This document shows positions 1 through 8,579 of a stretch of 64,000 bases of DNA, in pieces (within the stretch, counting starts at the first letter, position 1; the number at the start of each line of letters is the position of its first letter). The notes under the pieces are model-generated. The model had not been told where the DNA came from and ran no database searches. It saw only the letters and a program-made list of their open reading frames with translations. The translations under genes were made by a program, and so were the position numbers. This DNA is from Morococcus cerebrosus (lineage in GTDB: Bacteria > Pseudomonadota > Gammaproteobacteria > Burkholderiales > Neisseriaceae), in the NCBI RefSeq assembly GCF_022749515.1, contig NZ_CP094242.1:2232001-2296000 (forward strand). The letters run 5' to 3'.

Positions 1-1974
1 GAGGTTTTCGGCTTCCGCGGCGGCGTTGCGCTCGTTTTGGCGGTTGCGGCTGCGGCGGTTGTCTTTGGCGTTGCGGGTTTCGTTTTCCGCTGCCTGATTG
101 TCCGCTGCTTTGTCTTTGAAGTCCGCCACTTCGCGCACTTCTACCTTGCTGCCGTCGTGCCTATTGTTGCGGCGCGGGTTTTGGCGGCGGTTGTTTGCGC
201 GGCGGTTGCCGGAATTACCGTTGCGGTTGTTGCCGTTTGAAGTGCGTTTTTCCGCCACTTCGGCAACAGGCGCGGTTTCGGTTGCGGTATTGCCGCCGAA
301 AATGCGTTTGAGCCATGCTTTGAAGGTATCCCACCATGAACCGCTTTTCTGCTCGGATACGGTCGGGGCAGGCTGGGTATGGCGCACGCCTTTGACGGCG
401 GGTTCGGGACGGGCGGCTTTGGCTCTTTCGCTGCCGAAAGGTTTGGCGGATTCGTCTTCTTCCGGCTCGACAACGCGTTTGTAGCTCGGTTCGCCGTCTT
501 CTTCTACGTCGTCGATGCGGATGCGGTTGATTTCGTAGTGCGGGTTTTCCAAGTGGATATTCGGAATCAGGACGACGTTGACGTCCAAACGCTCTTCCAT
601 CGCAAACAGCTCGGCGCGTTTTTCGTTCAGCAGGAAGGTGGCGACATCGACGGGCACTTGCGCATGCACTTCGCCGGTGTTGTCTTTCATCGCTTCTTCT
701 TGAATGATGCGCAAAACGTGCAGGGCGGTCGATTCGATGCCTCGGATCACACCGGTACCGGCGCAGCGCGGGCAGGCGACATGGCTGCTTTCGCCCAAGG
801 CGGGTTTCAGGCGTTGGCGGCTCAATTCCAAGAGGCCGAAGCGGGAAAGTTTGCCCATTTGCACACGGGCGCGGTCTTTTTTGAGCGCGTCGCGCAGGAC
901 GTTTTCAACATCGCGCTGGTGCTTGGGGTTTTCCATGTCGATGAAGTCGATGACGACCAAACCGCCCAAGTCGCGCAAACGCATTTGGCGGGCGACTTCT
1001 TCGGCGGCTTCCATATTGGTTTTGAAGGCGGTGTCTTCAATGTCCGCGCCGCGTGTCGCGCGGGCGGAGTTGACATCGATGGAAACGAGGGCTTCGGTGT
1101 GGTCGATCACAATCGCGCCGCCGGAAGGCAGGCTGACGCTGCGGGCAAACGCGCTTTCGATTTGGTGTTCGATTTGGAAGCGGGAGAACAGCGGCGTGTG
1201 GTCTTCATAGAGTTTCAGACGACCTACGTTGCTCGGCATGACGTAGCTCATAAACTCGGCAACTTGGTCATAAACCTCTTGATTGTCCACCAGAATTTCG
1301 CCGATGTCGGGGCGGAAATAGTCGCGGATGGCGCGGATGAGCAGCGAGCTTTCCATGAAGAGGAGGTAGGGTTCGTGGTGCGCCTTGCCGGCTTCTTCGA
1401 TGGCCTGCCAAAGCTGTTTGAGGTAGTTCAAATCCCATTCCAACTCTTCCGCGCTGCGGCCGATGCCGGCGGTGCGGGCGATGATGCTCATGCCGTTCGG
1501 AATGTCGAGTTCTGCCATAGCGGCTTTGAGTTCTTGACGCTCTTCACCTTCGATACGGCGGGATACGCCGCCGCCGCGCGGGTTGTTGGGCATCAATACC
1601 AAATAGCGTCCGGCAAGGCTGATGAAGGTGGTCAGCGCCGCGCCTTTGTTGCCGCGTTCGTCTTTTTCGACTTGGACGATGACTTCCATGCCTTCTTTGA
1701 GCACGTCTTGAATGCGCGCCCTGCCGCCTTCGTAATCTTGGAAATACGAACGCGATACTTCCTTAAACGGCAAAAAGCCGTGGCGGTCGGTTCCGTAATC
1801 TACGAAACACGCTTCCAGCGACGGCTCGATGCGGGTGATGATACCCTTATAAATATTACCTTTGCGCTGCTCTTTACCCAGCGTTTCGATGTCCAAATCC
1901 AAAAGGTTTTGCCCATCGACAATGGCAACGCGCAGCTCTTCGGCCTGCGTTGCATTGAACAACATTCTTTTCAT
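1..1974 (-). CDS. rne: Ribonuclease E, N-terminal part (gene runs off the window)
   Basis: Endoribonuclease of mRNA decay and rRNA/tRNA maturation, core of the RNA degradosome. The 658 codons present begin [10 protein letters not shown], followed by the S1 RNA-binding region (about residues 35-125) and the DNase I-like catalytic domain. The zinc-link CPxC motif is at C401/C404, close to the E. coli positions. After about residue 560 the protein becomes an Asn/Arg-rich low-complexity linker ([13 protein letters not shown] and similar), as expected for the degradosome/RNA-binding arm. It is still open at base 1, so the C-terminus is missing. The start at 1974 is preferred to an in-frame ATG at 1980 because GAGGT lies about 8 bases upstream of the former. 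Divergent from rluC, as in enterobacteria. Confidence 0.96.
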   Translation of the reverse strand, partial: MKRMLFNATQAEELRVAIVDGQNLLDLDIETLGKEQRKGNIYKGIITRIEPSLEACFVDYGTDRHGFLPFKEVSRSYFQDYEGGRARIQDVLKEGMEVIVQVEKDERGNKGAALTTFISLAGRYLVLMPNNPRGGGVSRRIEGEERQELKAAMAELDIPNGMSIIARTAGIGRSAEELEWDLNYLKQLWQAIEEAGKAHHEPYLLFMESSLLIRAIRDYFRPDIGEILVDNQEVYDQVAEFMSYVMPSNVGRLKLYEDHTPLFSRFQIEHQIESAFARSVSLPSGGAIVIDHTEALVSIDVNSARATRGADIEDTAFKTNMEAAEEVARQMRLRDLGGLVVIDFIDMENPKHQRDVENVLRDALKKDRARVQMGKLSRFGLLELSRQRLKPALGESSHVACPRCAGTGVIRGIESTALHVLRIIQEEAMKDNTGEVHAQVPVDVATFLLNEKRAELFAMEERLDVNVVLIPNIHLENPHYEINRIRIDDVEEDGEPSYKRVVEPEEDESAKPFGSERAKAARPEPAVKGVRHTQPAPTVSEQKSGSWWDTFKAWLKRIFGGNTATETAPVAEVAEKRTSNGNNRNGNSGNRRANNRRQNPRRNNRHDGSKVEVREVADFKDKAADNQAAENETRNAKDNRRSRNRQNERNAAAEAENL

Positions 1975-2541
1975 AATCATTACCTCGCACAGGCGGGCAG
2001 CCTTTTCAGACGACCTGCCTGCTCTTTGTCAGACACTCTGCGAGGCGGGCGGGATTGGGCATAGCCCGCGCCCCTTTTCGGCGCGGAATGCAGAAACCCG
2101 GATGAGCAATCAGTTTTTGAATTGAAGTCCGCAAGGTTGCACGCCGCCCAAAACAATGCGGCCGTGTGCGGAAGGATACGGATAAAGAAGGCAATAAAGA
2201 ACAATGCGGCGGAACGCTCCGTCCGCCGCCGAAGTCCGGACGGTACAGGTCCGGCTTGGAAAACAGGTAGCCGACATCTTCTTATTATCGTTATGCCGGA
2301 AGTTTCGAACGGTGCGGCGCGGCAGGTTTGTCAAACACCCGCCCCTCGTCTTATGCCCGGTCAAATCGGCAAAATCAAATCAAACTTAATCACGTTCCTG
2401 CGTTTACGGGCTTTGGCATAAACGCAGGGAAAATGCTTTGCAGAGTGCGTTTTTAATATAAAATCTCGTTTTAACAATACCATCCGTCCCATACGGCCTG
2501 TTTGTACAGGTTTCTGCCGAAACGGATGTTCGGGATTATAG
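1975..2541. promoter_or_regulatory. rne-rluC divergent intergenic region
   Basis: This 567-base stretch has no credible gene. It holds one reverse uptake sequence (about 2005-2016) close to rne and an 8-bp inverted repeat TGCGTTTA/TAAACGCA at 2399-2406 and 2419-2426 with a 12-base loop. An AT-rich block near 2450-2465 could carry the rluC -10 region. In E. coli rne has a long autoregulatory leader; the length here is compatible with that, but no specific conserved structure can be recognised by eye. Confidence 0.5.
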
Positions 2542-3540
2542 ATGAAAACGCACGCAATAAGCAAAGATTCAGTCAGCCTGATTACCGTCGCCGAACACGA
2601 AGCCGGACAACGCCTTGATAACTATCTGATAAAAATCCTCAAAGGCGTACCCAAAAGCCATATCCACCGCATTATCCGCGCCGGAGAAGTGCGCCTGAAC
2701 AAAAAACGCTGCAAGCCCGACAGCCGCATCCAGACAGGCGACCTGCTCCGCATCCCGCCCGTGCGCACCGCCGAAAAACAAAGGTCGTCTGAAAACCGCG
2801 CCCAAGCCGTACCCGCGCGCGAATTTACCATCATCTACGAAGACGACGCATTGCTCGTCATCGACAAACCCGCAGGCACCGCCGTCCACGGCGGCAGCGG
2901 CGTGAGCTTCGGCGTCATCGAACAAATCCGCCGCGCCCGACCCGAAGCCCGCTATCTCGAACTCGTCCACCGCCTCGACAAAGACACCAGCGGTCTCCTG
3001 ATGATCGCCAAAAAACGCAGCGCGCTCGTCAAACTGCACGAAGCCATCCGCAACGACCACCCCAAAAAAATCTACCTCGCACTGGGCGTAGGCAAACTGC
3101 CGAACGACAGCTTCCACGTCAAACTGCCCCTGTTCAAATACACTGGCGCACAAGGCGAAAAAATGGTGCGCGTCAGCGAAGACGGACAATCTGCACACAC
3201 CATCTTCCGCGTGCTCAACCGTTTTTCAGACGACCTCCTGCACCAAGTCGGCCTCTCGCACCTGACCTTGGTCGAAGCTACCCTGAAAACGGGGCGCACC
3301 CACCAAATCCGCGTCCACCTCCAGTCGCAGCACTGCCCCATCGCCGGCGACGAACGCTACGGCGACTACCAAGCCAACAAACGCCTTCAGAAGCTCGGTT
3401 TGAAACGGATGTTCCTGCACGCCGCCGAGCTGCACCTCGACCACCCGCTGACAGGCGAAAAACTCATCTTAAAAGCCCCGCTGCCACAAGATTTGGCACA
3501 ATTCGTCCTGATGCTGGAAAACGCAGGAAAGGTCGTCTGA
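2542..3540 (+). CDS. rluC: 23S rRNA pseudouridine synthase RluC
   Basis: Converts specific uridines of 23S rRNA (955/2504/2580 in E. coli) to pseudouridine. The 332-residue protein has an N-terminal S4 RNA-binding domain (about 18-80) and a RluA-type catalytic domain containing HRLDKDTSGLL, with catalytic Asp146. RluC rather than RluD is favoured by overall architecture and by the divergent rne neighbour. Two uptake sequences lie within the frame (near 2782 and 3225, encoding SSEN and SDDL). A third forms the 3' end, so the gene terminates KVV-stop with the stop codon supplied by the uptake sequence. Confidence 0.95.
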   Translation: MKTHAISKDSVSLITVAEHEAGQRLDNYLIKILKGVPKSHIHRIIRAGEVRLNKKRCKPDSRIQTGDLLRIPPVRTAEKQRSSENRAQAVPAREFTIIYEDDALLVIDKPAGTAVHGGSGVSFGVIEQIRRARPEARYLELVHRLDKDTSGLLMIAKKRSALVKLHEAIRNDHPKKIYLALGVGKLPNDSFHVKLPLFKYTGAQGEKMVRVSEDGQSAHTIFRVLNRFSDDLLHQVGLSHLTLVEATLKTGRTHQIRVHLQSQHCPIAGDERYGDYQANKRLQKLGLKRMFLHAAELHLDHPLTGEKLILKAPLPQDLAQFVLMLENAGKVV

Positions 3541-3545
3541 AACCC

Positions 3546-3637
3546 GTAGCGTGGGCTCTGCCCGCGACATGAGTGTAAAAACGACGGACAAATTCGAATC
3601 ATCAGGCAGCAAGTTTCGTGGGTGTAGCCCACGTTAC
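3546..3637. repeat. Short inverted-repeat element, unit A
   Basis: A 92-bp unit bounded by imperfect 22-bp terminal inverted repeats, GTAGCGTGGGC... on the left and ...GCCCACGTTAC on the right. With the preceding uptake sequence it is repeated again about 155 bp downstream. Related termini occur near 17352, 45151-45328 and 58344-58566. No coding potential. I cannot name the family. Confidence 0.75.
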
Positions 3638-3700
3638 AACTCGCTCAAAAAATTAAATACCAACCGCTCCTCGAAAACACCCAAAGGTCGTCTGAAACCC

Positions 3701-3791
3701 GTAGCGTGGGCTTTGCCCGCGACATGAGTGCAAAGACACGGATGGATTCAGATTATCAGGCGGCAAGTTTCGCGGGCGTAGCCCACGCTAC
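3701..3791. repeat. Short inverted-repeat element, unit B
   Basis: Second copy of the element at 3546-3637. Its termini are the best matched in the window: GTAGCGTGGGC at the left and GCCCACGCTAC at the right are exact reverse complements over their outer bases, enclosing about 47 bp. The interior is similar to unit A but diverged (ATGAGTG and ATCAGGC are shared), so the duplication is not recent. Confidence 0.75.
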
Positions 3792-3890
3792 AACTCCCCA
3801 TTCCGACAACCTTATCCCCGCCCGCCCACGCCTTTCAGACGACCTTTTTTTCCGCTACCATAACGCCCGACACAAACACGGACAAACACC

Positions 3891-4514
3891 ATGACCCCGA
3901 CACAGCAACTCCAATTAGGCATACAGGCATTAGGTTTGGACCTATCCGCAGAACAGCAAACCCTGCTGCTCGCCTATACCGGCTTGCTCAAAAAGTGGAA
4001 CAAGACCTACAACCTCACCGCCCTACGCGACGAAGCGCAAATGGTCAGCCACCACCTGCTCGACAGCCTGACCCTGCTCCCCTACCTCCAAGGCGCGCAC
4101 ACTATGCTGGATGTCGGCTCCGGCGGCGGACAGCCCGGCATTCCCGCCGCCATCTGCCGTCCCGACCTCAACATCACCCTTCTGGACGCCAACACCAAAA
4201 AAACCGCCTTCCTGCAACAAGCCATCATCGAACTCGGACTAAGTAACGTCCGCGTCGTCAGCGGCCGCGTCGAAGCCGTTCAAGACTTCCAAGCCGACAT
4301 CATCACCAGCCGCGCCTTCGCCGAACTCGCCGACTTCGTCAACTGGACGGCACACCTGCTGAAAGACGGCGGCCGCTGGGTCGCCATGAAAGGCGTGTAC
4401 CCCGAAGAAGAAATCGCCAAACTCCCCGACACCGTCGCCGTCGAACGCGTCGAAGCCCTCCACGTCCCCTGCTTGGATGCAGAACGGCATATGGTGGTTT
4501 TGAAGAAGGTTTGA
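3891..4514 (+). CDS. rsmG: 16S rRNA (guanine-N7)-methyltransferase RsmG
   Basis: SAM-dependent methyltransferase (old name GidB) that makes m7G in the 530 loop of 16S rRNA; loss gives low-level streptomycin resistance in other bacteria. The 207 residues match the family's usual length. The N-terminal helical part contains WNKTYNLTA, then the SAM-binding loop LDVGSGGGQPGIP at about residues 71-83, then the typical TSRAFA strand near 144. An uptake-sequence hairpin follows as terminator. The next element is an IS rather than parA, so any ancestral linkage is not visible here. Confidence 0.95.
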   Translation: MTPTQQLQLGIQALGLDLSAEQQTLLLAYTGLLKKWNKTYNLTALRDEAQMVSHHLLDSLTLLPYLQGAHTMLDVGSGGGQPGIPAAICRPDLNITLLDANTKKTAFLQQAIIELGLSNVRVVSGRVEAVQDFQADIITSRAFAELADFVNWTAHLLKDGGRWVAMKGVYPEEEIAKLPDTVAVERVEALHVPCLDAERHMVVLKKV

Positions 4515-4543
4515 GCCTTCCGAACGTTGAGTCTGAATATTGC

Positions 4544-4587
4544 AAAGGTCGTCTGAAAACCCGAAACAGGGCTTTTCAGACGACCTT
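4544..4587 (+). terminator. Uptake-sequence hairpin terminator after rsmG
   Basis: AAAGGTCGTCTGAAAAC and its reverse complement flank a short loop, giving a long stem whose arms are uptake sequences in opposite orientation. The left end of the IS30 element begins at once after it. Confidence 0.7.
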
Positions 4588-5661
4588 GGATTCGGATTTC
4601 AAGTGCAACACTAGGGTACCAGTGGTTGGAACAGATTTAAGAATAAAACACTTGGCGTTTCGTAGCCAAGTGTTTTTCTCGGCCGGTGGTTCAACTCATC
4701 TTGAACCCTGCGTATCTCCCGATCGCTGATGTTTCGGAAATCGGTTTGTTTGGGGAAATATTGCCGGATGAGTCCATTGGTGTTCTCATTCAGCCCTTTT
4801 TCCCAAGAATGGTAAGGGCGGCAAAAATAGGTTTCCGCCTTCAATGCTTTGGCTATTTTGGTGTGTTGGTAGAACTCTTTGCCGTTATCCATGGTGATGG
4901 TGTGGACTCTGGCTTTATATGCCTTTAATACCCTAATGGCCGCCCGGGCAGTGTCTTCGGCTTTTAAGTTCTTTAATTTGCAGATGATGGTGTAGCGGGT
5001 AGTGCGTTCGACCAAGGTCAATAACGCGCTTTTCTGATTTTTGCCGACGATGGTGTCGGCCTCCCAATCGCCGATGCGGGTTTTCCGGTCGACGATAGCA
5101 GGTCGGTTCTCTATGCCGACGCGGTCGGGCACTTTGCCTCTGGTCCATGTGCTGCCGTAGCGTTTGCGGTAGGGTTTGCTGCATATTCTGAGGTGTTGCC
5201 ACAAAGTGCCGCCGTTGTTTTTGTCTTGGCGAAGGTAGCGGTAAACGGTGCTGTGATGGAGTGTGATCCCGTGGTGTTTATGCAGGTAGGCACATACTTG
5301 TTCGGGACTGAGTTTGCGGCGGATAAGGGTGTCGATGTGTTGAATCAGCTGCGAATCGAGTTTATAGGGTTTTCGCCGGTGCTGTTTGGTCAGCCGGCTT
5401 TGCCGTTGGGCTTTATCGGCGCTGTATTGCTGCCCTTGGATGCAGTACCGCTTGATTTCTCGGCTGATGGTGCTTTTGTGGCGGTTGAGCTGTTTGGCGA
5501 TTTCGGCGATGGTGCAGTGGCGGGACAGGTATTGGATATGGTATCGTTCGTCTTGGGTCAGTTGTGTGTAGCTCATGGCAATCTTTCTTGCAGGAAAGGC
5601 CGTATGCTACCGCATACTGGCCTTTTTCTGTTATGGAAAGTTGCACTTCAAATGCGAATCC
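4588..5661 (-). mobile_element. IS30-family insertion sequence (IS1655-like)
   Basis: About 1.07 kb, bounded by near-perfect 22-bp inverted repeats. The left end reads GGATTCGGATTTCAAGTG and the right end, reverse complemented, GGATTCGCATTTGAAGTG. It contains one transposase gene. The element looks intact. I could not resolve a target duplication; the left end abuts the rsmG terminator. Confidence 0.85.
4611..5576 (-). CDS. IS30-family transposase
   Basis: This 321-residue DDE transposase starts MSYTQLTQDERYHIQ. The N-terminal helix-turn-helix includes TIAEIAKQLNRHKSTISREI (about 22-41), followed by an rve/DDE core from about residue 155: GDWEADTIVG carries the first Asp, TMDNGKEF the second, and the Glu lies in the KGLNENTNGLIRQYFPK region. 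The length and ends agree with meningococcal IS1655. No frameshift or stop, so it is probably functional. Confidence 0.93.
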   Translation of the reverse strand: MSYTQLTQDERYHIQYLSRHCTIAEIAKQLNRHKSTISREIKRYCIQGQQYSADKAQRQSRLTKQHRRKPYKLDSQLIQHIDTLIRRKLSPEQVCAYLHKHHGITLHHSTVYRYLRQDKNNGGTLWQHLRICSKPYRKRYGSTWTRGKVPDRVGIENRPAIVDRKTRIGDWEADTIVGKNQKSALLTLVERTTRYTIICKLKNLKAEDTARAAIRVLKAYKARVHTITMDNGKEFYQHTKIAKALKAETYFCRPYHSWEKGLNENTNGLIRQYFPKQTDFRNISDREIRRVQDELNHRPRKTLGYETPSVLFLNLFQPLVP

Positions 5662-5722
5662 GCCGACCTTTTTATGTGTTCGAAAGCATAAGCACAGGCG
5701 TTTTGCCATTTCAGTCCGCTAT

Positions 5723-5753
5723 AAAAAACCGCCCCATTACAGGGCGGTTTTTT
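5723..5753 (-). terminator. Rho-independent terminator of alsT
   Basis: AAAAAACCGCCC and GGGCGGTTTTTT form a 12-bp stem around a short loop, with a T tract on either strand. It lies 4 bp beyond the alsT stop, and being symmetric could also stop transcription leaving the IS side. Confidence 0.85.
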
Positions 5754-5756
5754 GAT

Positions 5757-7181
5757 TTACCAAATATCGGATTTGATTTTGCGTTTCAAACCCGGATGTT
5801 CGGAAAGTTTGAAGACGGGGTCTTTGCCCATTTTCAGTTTCGACGTGTAGTCCCTCAACAGCAGGAAGGCAAGCGGAGAGAGGAGCAGGATGGCGACCAG
5901 GTTAATCCATGCCATCGTACCCATCGCCATATCCGCCATATCCCAAACCAGCGGCACGTTGGCGACTGCGCCGAAATATACCCAGCCCAATACCATCATA
6001 CGGAACAAGGCGGTCAGCAGCCAATGGCTTTTGATGAACTGCACGTTTGATTCGGCATAGGCATAGTTGCCGATGACGGTAGAGAAGGCAAACATAAACA
6101 GGATGATTGCCAAGAAGTCTGCGCCCCATGCGCCGACTTGGCTGATAATCGCTGCTTGGGTGAGCTCTGCGCCGCTCAAATCGCCATAAGGTTGTTGATA
6201 AACCAAAACGATAAACGCCGTGCAGGAACATACGATAATCGTATCGACGAATACGCCCAGCATTTGAATCATGCCTTGGGAAACAGGGTGTTTGACTTCG
6301 GCTGCCGCAGCGGCGTTAGGTGCAGAACCTTGACCTGCTTCATTGGAATACAGGCCGCGTTTGATACCGATCATCATGGTTTGCGAAATCAAGCCGCCGA
6401 GCAGGCCGCCGCCGGCTGCTTCAAAGTTGAACGCGCTGTCAAAAATCTGACCGAAGACGTGGGGAATCAGGCTGATGTTTGTGATGATGATGTAGAGCGC
6501 CATCAGCAGATATAAAGTCGCCATCAGCGGAACAAGCATTTCGGCAAAGCGGGAAACGCGGCGGATACCGCCGAAAATAATCGGCGCAGTCATGATGACC
6601 AATGCGACGCCGACCGCATGTTCGTCCCAGCCCCACGCGGCTTTGGCGGTTACGGCGATGGTGTTGGTTTGAACGGCTTCATAAACGAATCCGAAGCAGA
6701 AAATCAGGCTCAATGCAAATACGATGCCCAACCATTTTTGACCCAAACCTTGGGTAATATAGTAAGCAGGACCGCCGCGGAAATGATGGTTGTCGTAATC
6801 GCGGATTTTGAACAACTGCGCCAGCGAAGATTCGACAAACGCCGAACTCATACCGATCAATGCGGTGATCCACATCCAAAATACCGCGCCCGGCCCGCCG
6901 CTACTGATGGCAATCGCCACGCCCGCGATGTTGCCCACGCCTACGCGACTGGCAAGTCCGGTAACGAAAGCCTGAAACGGCGTAATACCGTGCGGATCAT
7001 CGCCTTGTTTGCGGCCGCCGAGCATTTCTTTGATACTGCGTCCGAGCAGACGGAATTGTACGAAACCGGTGGCAAGTGTGAAGAACAGACCTGCACCCAA
7101 CAATACATACACCAGCCCTGCCCACATCGGATCGTTGATTTTCTGAACCCATTGGTGCAGTGATTCGGTAAAATTATCCAT
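5757..7181 (-). CDS. alsT: Sodium:alanine symporter, AGCS family
   Basis: Predicted inner-membrane Na+-coupled importer of alanine/glycine. The 474 residues form a polytopic protein of about 10-11 hydrophobic segments. Family signatures are visible: the GLASRVGVGNIAGVA stretch near residue 80, FRGGPAYYITQGLG near 135, and YSNEAGQGSAPNAAAAA near 280. Monocistronic between a terminator and a 330-base leader. The exact substrate (alanine, glycine or both) cannot be read from sequence. Confidence 0.92.
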   Translation of the reverse strand: MDNFTESLHQWVQKINDPMWAGLVYVLLGAGLFFTLATGFVQFRLLGRSIKEMLGGRKQGDDPHGITPFQAFVTGLASRVGVGNIAGVAIAISSGGPGAVFWMWITALIGMSSAFVESSLAQLFKIRDYDNHHFRGGPAYYITQGLGQKWLGIVFALSLIFCFGFVYEAVQTNTIAVTAKAAWGWDEHAVGVALVIMTAPIIFGGIRRVSRFAEMLVPLMATLYLLMALYIIITNISLIPHVFGQIFDSAFNFEAAGGGLLGGLISQTMMIGIKRGLYSNEAGQGSAPNAAAAAEVKHPVSQGMIQMLGVFVDTIIVCSCTAFIVLVYQQPYGDLSGAELTQAAIISQVGAWGADFLAIILFMFAFSTVIGNYAYAESNVQFIKSHWLLTALFRMMVLGWVYFGAVANVPLVWDMADMAMGTMAWINLVAILLLSPLAFLLLRDYTSKLKMGKDPVFKLSEHPGLKRKIKSDIW

Positions 7182-7512
7182 AAAAAGCCTTTCTAGATAC
7201 GGCTCTCCGAAGGGATAATCCTGTCAAAGTGCCGCAAAGCTGTTTTCAGACGACATCGGGACAACACCCAACGCCAAAACGCGCTATTCTAGCAGACTGT
7301 TGACAAACTGAAAAAACTTTACAGTTTCAGCATTGGCATAATCTTGATAAATATCATAGAGTTTCTTTGCATTACACTACACAGGCTCCGATTTGGGCAA
7401 GCAAAAAAGGTCGTCTGAAAGCATATTGCAGCTTTCAGACGACCTTGCTGTTTTACGGTCCATAAAAAACGGCATGGCAAAAGCCATACCGTTGTAGGGA
7501 ATATATTGTCGA
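7182..7512. other. alsT upstream region
   Basis: No gene seen in these 331 bases. A reverse uptake sequence lies near 7246, an AT-rich stretch at about 7290-7380 probably carries the alsT promoter, and an inverted uptake-sequence pair at 7405-7448 ends the transcript coming from the NlpC side. Confidence 0.5.
7405..7448 (-). terminator. Uptake-sequence hairpin terminator
   Basis: AAGGTCGTCTGAAAGC pairs with GCTTTCAGACGACCTT around an 8-base loop. It lies downstream of the small minus-strand gene ending at 7513. Confidence 0.7.
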
Positions 7513-7731
7513 CTAAGCTTTCCGATATGGGTTTTCCACACCTTCAATCAAGGCTTGCAGGTATTCGCGCAACTGTTTTTCACTGCAGCCCATCAGAAGC
7601 GCGTCTTCAAATGCGTCTTGTGCTGCTTGATAAAGCTCGGTCATGTTTTCCGTCATGACTTTCACTTTTTCAGTGCAGGATACGATTTGCCCGTCGTCGT
7701 CGTACCATTTTGGCATTTCAGGCATACTCAC
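7513..7731 (-). CDS. Conserved small protein of unknown function
   Basis: A 72-residue acidic, mostly helical protein reading GTG-AGT-ATG at the 5' end; the ATG at 7725 is an equally possible start (MPEMPKWYDDDGQ). It has two Cys (C19, C49) and no signal peptide or membrane segment. It begins 18 bases after the NlpC/P60 gene stops, so the two are likely cotranscribed. I do not recognise a functional family. The compact helical form and lack of low complexity argue that it is a real gene. Confidence 0.7.
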   Translation of the reverse strand: MSMPEMPKWYDDDGQIVSCTEKVKVMTENMTELYQAAQDAFEDALLMGCSEKQLREYLQALIEGVENPYRKA

Positions 7732-7749
7732 GTTGTTGCTTTCCTAGAC

Positions 7750-8409
7750 TTAATTGAGAAAACGGGACGGATCGTTTTTCTTCACGCGGCGTGCAAAGGC
7801 GTATTTAGCGTTCCAGTATTTGTTGCTGAGGCTGGTGATTTCAATGCGTTTGCCGGTACGCGGAGCGTGGATGAAACGATCGTTGCCGATGTAGAGTCCG
7901 ACATGGGAAATCCTGCCGCGTCCCATCGTGCGGAAAAATACCATATCGCCCGGCTGTAATTCACCGCGGGATACGCCGACGCCCATTTTTGCCTGTTCGG
8001 CGGAGGTGCGGGGGAGATTCAACCCCATTGAGCGTCTGAAGATATGCTGCATGAAGCCGCTGCAATCGAAACCGGTAGATGCTGATGTGCCGCCGTAACG
8101 GTAGGCAACACCTAAAAGCCCCATTGCGCTACCGATGAGTTCGTCGGCACTGTCTGAACTTCTCGATGCACGGACGGGTGCTGCCGAAGCTGAAGGAATG
8201 GAATGTACAACGGGAGTTGCCGCGCGCGCGGGTTGGAAATTTATCTGCGGAGCCTGTGCGGGGGCAGGCTGTTTTGCATCTTCAAATTGGTTTAAAACCT
8301 GCTGCCTGTTTTTAACGAACACGTCCAGTTCGTCGGCGTTTGCAAAATGAATGCCGGACAGCATACAGGCCGAAACCAATAGTGCCGCCAGCCTGGATAA
8401 GGCTTTCAT
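7750..8409 (-). CDS. NlpC/P60-family cell-wall endopeptidase
   Basis: Secreted peptidoglycan hydrolase, predicted to cut stem peptides in the periplasm. The 219 residues start with a signal peptide (cleavage near FANA-DE at about residue 26). A Pro/Ala-rich linker to about 85 precedes the catalytic domain with Cys116 (GFDCSGF), His169 (SHVGLY) and His181 (FIHAPR), the expected Cys-His-His set. It has no lipobox despite a Cys in the signal (SACMLSG is not LxxC-like at the right place), so it is probably soluble. Cotranscribed with the 72-residue protein downstream. Confidence 0.9.
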   Translation of the reverse strand: MKALSRLAALLVSACMLSGIHFANADELDVFVKNRQQVLNQFEDAKQPAPAQAPQINFQPARAATPVVHSIPSASAAPVRASRSSDSADELIGSAMGLLGVAYRYGGTSASTGFDCSGFMQHIFRRSMGLNLPRTSAEQAKMGVGVSRGELQPGDMVFFRTMGRGRISHVGLYIGNDRFIHAPRTGKRIEITSLSNKYWNAKYAFARRVKKNDPSRFLN

Positions 8410-8579
8410 GTTTGACTGATTCCATTTTCAGACGACCTGTCTGCCGCCTGCTATTATGTTATTCTGTATCTGGGATATGCAGGCGATTGTATATAAAAAA
8501 CAGGATGTTTGGCAAAAAAGCGTCTGTTATATTGCGTTAAAGCGTTGTTTATAAAAAAATTTGCGAAGACACTCAACCG

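Larger units (their letters stand above)
3541..3890. other. rluC-rsmG intergenic region with tandem module
   Basis: No gene seen. The stretch consists of two diverged direct copies, about 155 bp apart, of a module made of an uptake sequence (starting 3530 and 3685) plus an inverted-repeat element (3546-3637 and 3701-3791). A reverse uptake sequence near 3834 then sits just before rsmG. Confidence 0.7.

Noticed and set aside
379..2064. Long plus-strand open frame of 561 codons opposite rne
   Set aside because: Antisense shadow of rne: composition follows the reverse complement of the RNase E codons, with no recognisable domain.
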